A stretch of DNA of 10,663 nucleotides from an uncultured Bacillota bacterium. GTDB lineage: Bacteria; Bacillota; Clostridia; Peptostreptococcales; Anaerovoracaceae. Below the pieces are notes generated by a model that saw only the letters and a program-made list of their open reading frames with translations, had not been told where the DNA came from and searched no databases. Location: assembly GCA_946408315.1 (NCBI GenBank), contig CAMJRV010000048.1:1-10663 (forward strand), read 5' to 3'. Position numbers and translations under genes: made by a program. Shown here in pieces: positions 6,783-10,663 of the stretch (positions within the stretch are counted from its first letter, which is position 1; each line of letters opens with the position of its first letter).

Positions 6783-7252
6783 GCGCACCCTTTGATGTGA
6801 TCTTTAGAGAGATCGTTTCCGGCGGAATGTCGACTGCTCTCAACATGCTGAAAATACTCATTCCGCTGATGATTATCGTGGAAATCCTCATGGTATACAA
6901 CGTGATGGAAAAGGTGGCGGACAAGCTGCAATTTCTGGCAGGAGCCTTGGGGATGCAAAAACAGTCCATCTTTCCGCTGCTGGTGGGAGTTGTTATGGGT
7001 GTTACCTATGGGGCCGGTACTCTGATCGAAATCAACAGAAAGATGCCGATCCCGAAAAAGGATTATGCGCTGATCGGAATTTTTATGTTCATCTGTCACG
7101 GTATCATCGAGACAGGCTTTATCTTTGCCGTCGCAGGCGCGGAAATCTTTACAATCACCGTCGGAAGGCTGGTCATCGCCTTTCTTGTCACCGCAGCGGC
7201 GGCCAGACTGCCGGTATTCCGCAAAATGAGCGAGAAGACGGAAGAAAATTGA
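6779..7252 (+). CDS. Nucleoside-recognition/Gate-domain membrane protein, second half of a pair
   Basis: This 157-residue membrane protein has likely helices near 20-41, 63-83, 96-117 and 122-142 and a charged C-terminal tail (R-K-M-S-E-K-T-E-E-N). ATG 6779 overlaps the previous stop by four bases (ATGA) and has the purine-rich AGGGGGG (6764-6770) 8 bases upstream. An in-frame ATG at 6758 would add seven residues but lies further into the preceding gene, so it is less likely. The motifs G-V-T-Y-G-A-G-T-L-I-E (74-84) and C-H-G-I-I-E-T (106-112) occupy the same places as T-D-E-Y and H-S-I-P-V-E in the upstream partner. Coupled translation of two similar halves suggests a 1:1 heteromer. The SpmA/SpmB spore-maturation pair also carries Gate domains, but its Asn-Ala-Ala-Thr-Pro motif is absent here. 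Substrate unknown. Confidence 0.8.
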   Translation: MSAPFDVIFREIVSGGMSTALNMLKILIPLMIIVEILMVYNVMEKVADKLQFLAGALGMQKQSIFPLLVGVVMGVTYGAGTLIEINRKMPIPKKDYALIGIFMFICHGIIETGFIFAVAGAEIFTITVGRLVIAFLVTAAAARLPVFRKMSEKTEEN

Positions 7253-7289
7253 AATTTCCGAATGTTTACGATTCATTTTCTATTTCAAT

Positions 7290-7318
7290 TTGCTATTTTA
7301 ATTGAGAGATGATATACT
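7290..7318 (+). promoter_or_regulatory. Predicted extended -10 promoter of the EF-G2 gene
   Basis: The -35 box TTGCTA (7290-7295) is 17 bases from TATACT (7313-7318), which carries the extended -10 TG at 7310-7311. Transcription would begin near 7325. That leaves the GTG at 7330 without an upstream ribosome-binding site and supports the ATG at 7354 as the real start. Confidence 0.65.
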
Positions 7319-7353
7319 GAAACCACTATGTGAAAAAAATATGGGAGGTCTAT

Positions 7354-9294
7354 ATGAAAGGCTATACTAGCGACATGATAAGAAACGTTGCCCTTGTAGG
7401 ACACGGCGGTACCGGAAAAACTACATTGCTGGAAGCCGGATTGCTTGCTACAGGAGTAATCAACAGACTGGGTAAGGTAGAGGACGGAAATACGGTATCT
7501 GACTACGACAAGATGGAGATTGAAAAGGGTTACTCGATCAGCACGTCCATCGTGCCGGTTGAATACAATAAGGTTAAAATTAATTTTATTGATACTCCGG
7601 GTTATTTCGATTTCATCGGAGAAGTAAACTCCGCGATGAGAGCGGTCGAAGCGGCGGTCGTCGTTGTAGACGCATCGTCCGGCATTCAGGTCGGTACCGA
7701 AAAGGCATGGAAAACCTGCAGGGAATACAACATGCCGACCTTCATGCTCATCAACAAGATCGATAAGGAAAATATAGACGTTGACAAGGTCATTGCCGAC
7801 TTAAAAGCCAAATTCGGAACCTCCGTCGTTCAGCTTTCCGAAAAGGACGCGCTTATGGAAGCCGTCGCGGAAAGCGATGAGGAGCTTTTGGAAAAATACT
7901 TCGGCGGTGAAGAATTTACAGAAGAAGAATTCAACCGGGGACTGGTGGCGGGAATCGCTTCCGGCAGCATCGTTCCTGTTTTGACTTGCTGTGCGCTGGA
8001 TGGAAAAGGCATCAAGGAATTTCTGGACACCCTGATCAAATATGTTCCCGTTGCGACGAGCCATGCGGAATATCCGGGAGTGGATGCAAAGGGCAATGAG
8101 ATCAGTAGAAAGTGTGATCCATCCGCACCTGTATCCGCATTTGTTTTCAAGACCATCGCCGACCCATTTGTAGGCAAGATCAACCTGTTGAAAGTGATCT
8201 CCGGAAAGCTGAGCCCCGGAATGGAAGTGTTCAATACCAGAGCAGAAAAACCGGAAAAGCTGGGCGCTCTGTTCTTCATGAGAGGAAAGACGCAGGCAGA
8301 AGCGGATAAGGTCGTTGCCGGCGATATCGCTGCAGCCGCGAAGCTTCAGTATACACAGACGGGAGATACTCTCTGCGACAAGGCAAACATCATCACGTAT
8401 CCGGGCGTTTCGTTCCCGGAACCGTCCCTTTACATGGCTGTTGAGCCAAAAGCCAAAGGTGACGATGAAAAGATCAGCTCCGGTGTCCACAAGCTCATGG
8501 AAGAAGATCCATCCTTCGTTCTGACCAGAAATACGGAAACCCATCAGACGCTCATCGGAGGTCAGGGTGAAATTCAGATCGGGATCATCACTGCCAAGCT
8601 GAAGGACAAGTTCGGCGTAGGCGTCGATCTGGTGGACCAGAAGATCCCATACAGAGAAACGATCAAGGGCAGCTCCGACGTTCAGGGCAAGCACAAGAAG
8701 CAATCCGGCGGGTCAGGACAGTACGGCGACGTACACATCAAGTTCTCTCCGTCCCAGGAAGTTTTCGAGTTCTCTGAAGCGCTCTTTGGAGGCTCCGTAC
8801 CGAAGAACTACGTTCCCGCAGTTGAAAAGGGCCTGAGAGAATCCATGGAAAAAGGACCGCTTGCCGGCTTCCCGGTTGTGAATATCAAAGCGGTATTCTA
8901 TGACGGTTCCTACCACGATGTGGACTCCAACGAAATGGCGTTTAAAATTGCCGCTTCCCTGGCCTTCAAGAAGGGGATCGTAGAAGCGAAGCCGATCCTT
9001 CTCGAACCGGTTATGCACGTTGAAGTACATGTGCCGGACGAGTACATGGGAGACGTTATGGGCGACATGAACAAGAGAAGAGGAAAGATCCTCGGCATGG
9101 AGCCTCAGACCGGCGGCGGCCAGAAGGTTCTTGCGGAAGCGCCTCAGGCAGAAATGTTCAAGTATGCCATCACGCTTCGTTCCATGACTCAGGCAAGAGG
9201 AAGCTTCACCATGAGATTTGAACGGTATGAGGAAGTTCCTGCCCATCTCGCGGAAAAGATCATTGCGGAACACAAGAAGGATTCTGAAGAATAA
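7354..9294 (+). CDS. Elongation factor G-like GTPase (EF-G2 type)
   Basis: This is a 646-residue translational GTPase with EF-G domain order: G domain (about 8-235), beta-barrel domain II (258-345), domain III (355-430), domain IV (435-550) and domain V (550-636). It is about 40-50 residues shorter than canonical EF-G. Visible motifs are the P-loop G-H-G-G-T-G-K-T (16-23), D-T-P-G-Y-F-D-F (80-87) and N-K-I-D (134-137). Canonical EF-G has D-T-P-G-H-V-D-F, so the histidine that positions catalytic water is Tyr84 here, and the switch I block R-G-I-T-I is replaced by K-G-Y-S-I (58-62). As I recall, Tyr at this place is usual in the EF-G2-like subfamily, so it marks the subfamily rather than a mutation. 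The domain IV segment G-S-G-Q-Y-G-D-V (453-460) is conserved. ATG 7354 has GGGAGGT (7343-7349) upstream; GTG 7330 is less likely. Its cellular role is not established; it is not the main fusA, which usually lies in the rpsL-rpsG operon. Confidence 0.9.
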   Translation: MKGYTSDMIRNVALVGHGGTGKTTLLEAGLLATGVINRLGKVEDGNTVSDYDKMEIEKGYSISTSIVPVEYNKVKINFIDTPGYFDFIGEVNSAMRAVEAAVVVVDASSGIQVGTEKAWKTCREYNMPTFMLINKIDKENIDVDKVIADLKAKFGTSVVQLSEKDALMEAVAESDEELLEKYFGGEEFTEEEFNRGLVAGIASGSIVPVLTCCALDGKGIKEFLDTLIKYVPVATSHAEYPGVDAKGNEISRKCDPSAPVSAFVFKTIADPFVGKINLLKVISGKLSPGMEVFNTRAEKPEKLGALFFMRGKTQAEADKVVAGDIAAAAKLQYTQTGDTLCDKANIITYPGVSFPEPSLYMAVEPKAKGDDEKISSGVHKLMEEDPSFVLTRNTETHQTLIGGQGEIQIGIITAKLKDKFGVGVDLVDQKIPYRETIKGSSDVQGKHKKQSGGSGQYGDVHIKFSPSQEVFEFSEALFGGSVPKNYVPAVEKGLRESMEKGPLAGFPVVNIKAVFYDGSYHDVDSNEMAFKIAASLAFKKGIVEAKPILLEPVMHVEVHVPDEYMGDVMGDMNKRRGKILGMEPQTGGGQKVLAEAPQAEMFKYAITLRSMTQARGSFTMRFERYEEVPAHLAEKIIAEHKKDSEE

Positions 9295-9307
9295 ATAAGA
9301 TTCAATA

Positions 9308-9350
9308 AAAAGCAAGCCTGCCTGGGTTACAGGCAGGCTTGTTTGATCTA
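9308..9350 (+). terminator. Intrinsic terminator of the EF-G2 gene
   Basis: CAAGCCTGCCTG (9313-9324) and CAGGCAGGCTTG (9330-9341) form a perfect 12-pair stem with loop GGTTA. Flanking AAG and TTT (9310-9312 and 9342-9344) extend it. The T-run is short (TTT then GATCTAATT), but the stem is very stable and lies 18 bases after the stop codon. The A-rich 5' flank could let it work from either side. Confidence 0.8.
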
Positions 9351-9375
9351 ATTCAAGAAAGTATAATAAAATAGA

Positions 9376-9415
9376 AATAACCGCCCAAGAGTCCAAACTT
9401 TTGCGGTTATTCTTT
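9376..9415. terminator. Second hairpin in the EF-G2/radA spacer, possible backup or bidirectional terminator
   Basis: AATAACCGC (9376-9384) pairs perfectly with GCGGTTATT (9403-9411). After a CC bulge, AAGAGT (9387-9392) pairs with ACTTTT (9397-9402), with one G-T wobble, around a CCAA loop. The flanks are A-rich before and CTTT after, so it could end transcription weakly in either direction. Confidence 0.45.
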
Positions 9416-9516
9416 AACTAAAAACATTTTGGGCTGGCCGTTTACCGGCAGCACTTTTCTATACTTAGCATAGCATTGTTGCTATATGATGTCAAGTCTT
9501 ACGGAGAGGGCAAGGG
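9416..9516 (+). promoter_or_regulatory. radA upstream region with a short dyad; promoter not resolved
   Basis: Possible -10 boxes are TATACT (9460-9465) and TATGAT (9485-9490), but neither has a good -35 box at 16-18 bases. A perfect dyad, ATAGCA (9470-9475) and TGCTAT (9480-9485) around TTGT, lies between them and could be an operator or a small hairpin. GGAGAGGG (9503-9510) is the radA ribosome-binding site. Confidence 0.35.
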
Positions 9517-10663
9517 ATGAGCAAAAAAGCGAAAACCGTATTCGTCTGTCAGGAATGCGGATATGAAAGCCACAAATGGCAGGGTCAGTGTATCTGCGGC
9601 CAGTGGAACACCATGGTCGAAGAGAAGGTCGTGGACAGCAAAGAGAGCGACAAGCGCAGCCGGGCTGTTTCCGGGGAAAGGGTCAGGGCCAGCAGGCTTT
9701 CGGAGATCAAATCGGGCAACGAGACGCGGATCGACACGGGGATCGGGGAGCTGAACAGAGTGCTGGGCGGAGGTCTGGTAAAGGGCTCTCTGACTCTGAT
9801 CTCCGGGGAGCCGGGGATCGGGAAATCCACCATCATCATACAGGCGGCGGCGCAGATCGCCCAGCGGTGCGGAACGGTTCTGTATGTCACCGGCGAAGAG
9901 TCGGCGGAGCAGATCAAGATGCGCGCGGACCGGGTATGCCAAGGCGCGCTGGATAATCTGTTCCTCCTTGCCGAAACGAATATCGAGAATATCGTTCAGG
10001 TCCAGGAGGAGCTGCGACCCGAATTTCTGATCATCGATTCGATCCAGACCATGTACACAGATGATCTGGAATCCGCGCCGGGAAGCGTGTCCCAGGTCAG
10101 GGCCTGCGGCAACGAGCTGATGAAGATCGGAAAGGGAAAGAACATTCCCGTCTTTATCGTAGCCCACGTCACGAAAAATGGCGATCTTGCCGGACCGAAG
10201 ATCATAGAACATCTGGTGGACTGCGTGCTCAACTTTACGGGAGAACGGGACAGGGAACTGCGGATTCTGCGCGCTTATAAGAACCGGTTCGGAACCACCA
10301 GCGAGATCGGCGCCTTTGAAATGACAGAAGAGGGGCTCGTGGAGATCCTGAACTTATCCAAGACCTTTCTGGAAGGGATGGAAGACGGCGCAGAGGGAAC
10401 GATCGCCGCTGCAGTTTACGAAGGAACACGGCCATTGCTTCTTGAGATTCAGGCATTGACTTCGCCGACAAACATCGGCTTTGCCAGGAGGACCTCCATC
10501 GGCGTGGAGCTTTCCCGGCTGAACATGATCCTTGCCGTACTGGAGAGAAAGGCCGGCCTGTCCCTCATCAATCAGGACGTCTACGTCAATGTGGTGGGAG
10601 GACTGAAGCCCGATGGGACGTCGATCGACCTGGCCGTCGCGTTGGCGATTTACTCTTCCAATA
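9517..10663 (+). CDS. radA: DNA repair protein RadA (Sms), 3' end outside the window
   Basis: RadA is a RecA-like ATPase and DnaB-type helicase that helps process recombination intermediates by driving branch migration. The frame is open from ATG 9517 to the window edge: 382 residues of an expected ~455. It shows an N-terminal zinc finger (C11-x2-C14 and C25-x-C27), the Walker A motif G-E-P-G-I-G-K-S-T (97-105), Walker B L-I-I-D-S (171-175), the RadA-specific K-N-R-F-G (255-259), and the start of the C-terminal Lon-protease-like domain (V-Y-V-N-V-V-G-G and after, near 350-382). The second zinc-binding pair is Cys-Ile-Cys, one residue shorter than the usual Cys-X2-Cys; the surrounding W-Q-G-Q and G-Q-W-N-T are otherwise normal. 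The start is supported by GGAGAGGG (9503-9510) and by the standard family N-terminus. Confidence 0.96.
   Translation, partial: MSKKAKTVFVCQECGYESHKWQGQCICGQWNTMVEEKVVDSKESDKRSRAVSGERVRASRLSEIKSGNETRIDTGIGELNRVLGGGLVKGSLTLISGEPGIGKSTIIIQAAAQIAQRCGTVLYVTGEESAEQIKMRADRVCQGALDNLFLLAETNIENIVQVQEELRPEFLIIDSIQTMYTDDLESAPGSVSQVRACGNELMKIGKGKNIPVFIVAHVTKNGDLAGPKIIEHLVDCVLNFTGERDRELRILRAYKNRFGTTSEIGAFEMTEEGLVEILNLSKTFLEGMEDGAEGTIAAAVYEGTRPLLLEIQALTSPTNIGFARRTSIGVELSRLNMILAVLERKAGLSLINQDVYVNVVGGLKPDGTSIDLAVALAIYSSN

Noticed and set aside
6348..7252. SpmA/SpmB spore maturation pair
   Set aside because: Both pairs have Gate domains and are adjacent small membrane proteins, but the Gly-Asn-Ala-Ala-Thr-Pro type motif of SpmA/SpmB is missing and the polar motifs are different.
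7801..8703. Minus-strand open frame (300 codons) opposite the EF-G2 gene
   Set aside because: It mirrors the coding periodicity of the sense gene and has no recognisable product.

Overview
The window looks like a chromosomal housekeeping segment from an anaerobic Gram-positive bacterium, most likely a member of the Clostridia (Bacillota). Pointers are the AGGAGG-type ribosome-binding sites, a membrane subunit of a sodium-pumping decarboxylase, a type III pantothenate kinase, a separate asparaginyl-tRNA synthetase, an EF-G2-type translation GTPase, and the gene order coaX-dusB-greA-lysS, which I recognise from Clostridia. Family or genus cannot be fixed from the sequence alone. All supported genes lie on the + strand.

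Layout. Positions 1-530 hold the 3' end of a decarboxylase beta subunit followed by a 42-residue single-membrane-span protein resembling OadG, closed by an intrinsic terminator at 586-609. A sigma-A-like promoter (637-665) then starts coaX (CoA synthesis), which overlaps dusB (tRNA dihydrouridine synthase). A second promoter lying across the dusB stop codon can drive greA (transcript cleavage factor) and lysS (lysyl-tRNA synthetase). A 245-base spacer with a 123-base imperfect inverted repeat and a strong hairpin separates lysS from asnS. After asnS come two small, mutually similar membrane proteins with nucleoside-recognition/Gate domains that overlap by an ATGA. A strong extended -10 promoter precedes a 646-residue EF-G2-type GTPase that ends at a strong hairpin terminator. 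A 222-base spacer with two hairpins leads to radA (DNA repair ATPase), which is cut by the window end.

Functionally the middle of the window is a protein-synthesis and gene-expression block: tRNA modification, two class II aminoacyl-tRNA synthetases, transcript rescue and a GTPase related to elongation factor G. The flanks are energy metabolism (sodium pump) and DNA recombination/repair.

I did not find a clear new defence system, mobile element, CRISPR array or RNA gene. The observations most worth checking are the structured lysS-asnS spacer, the shortened zinc finger in RadA (Cys-X-Cys where the family has Cys-X2-Cys), the split Gate-domain pair, and the very small OadG-like protein.
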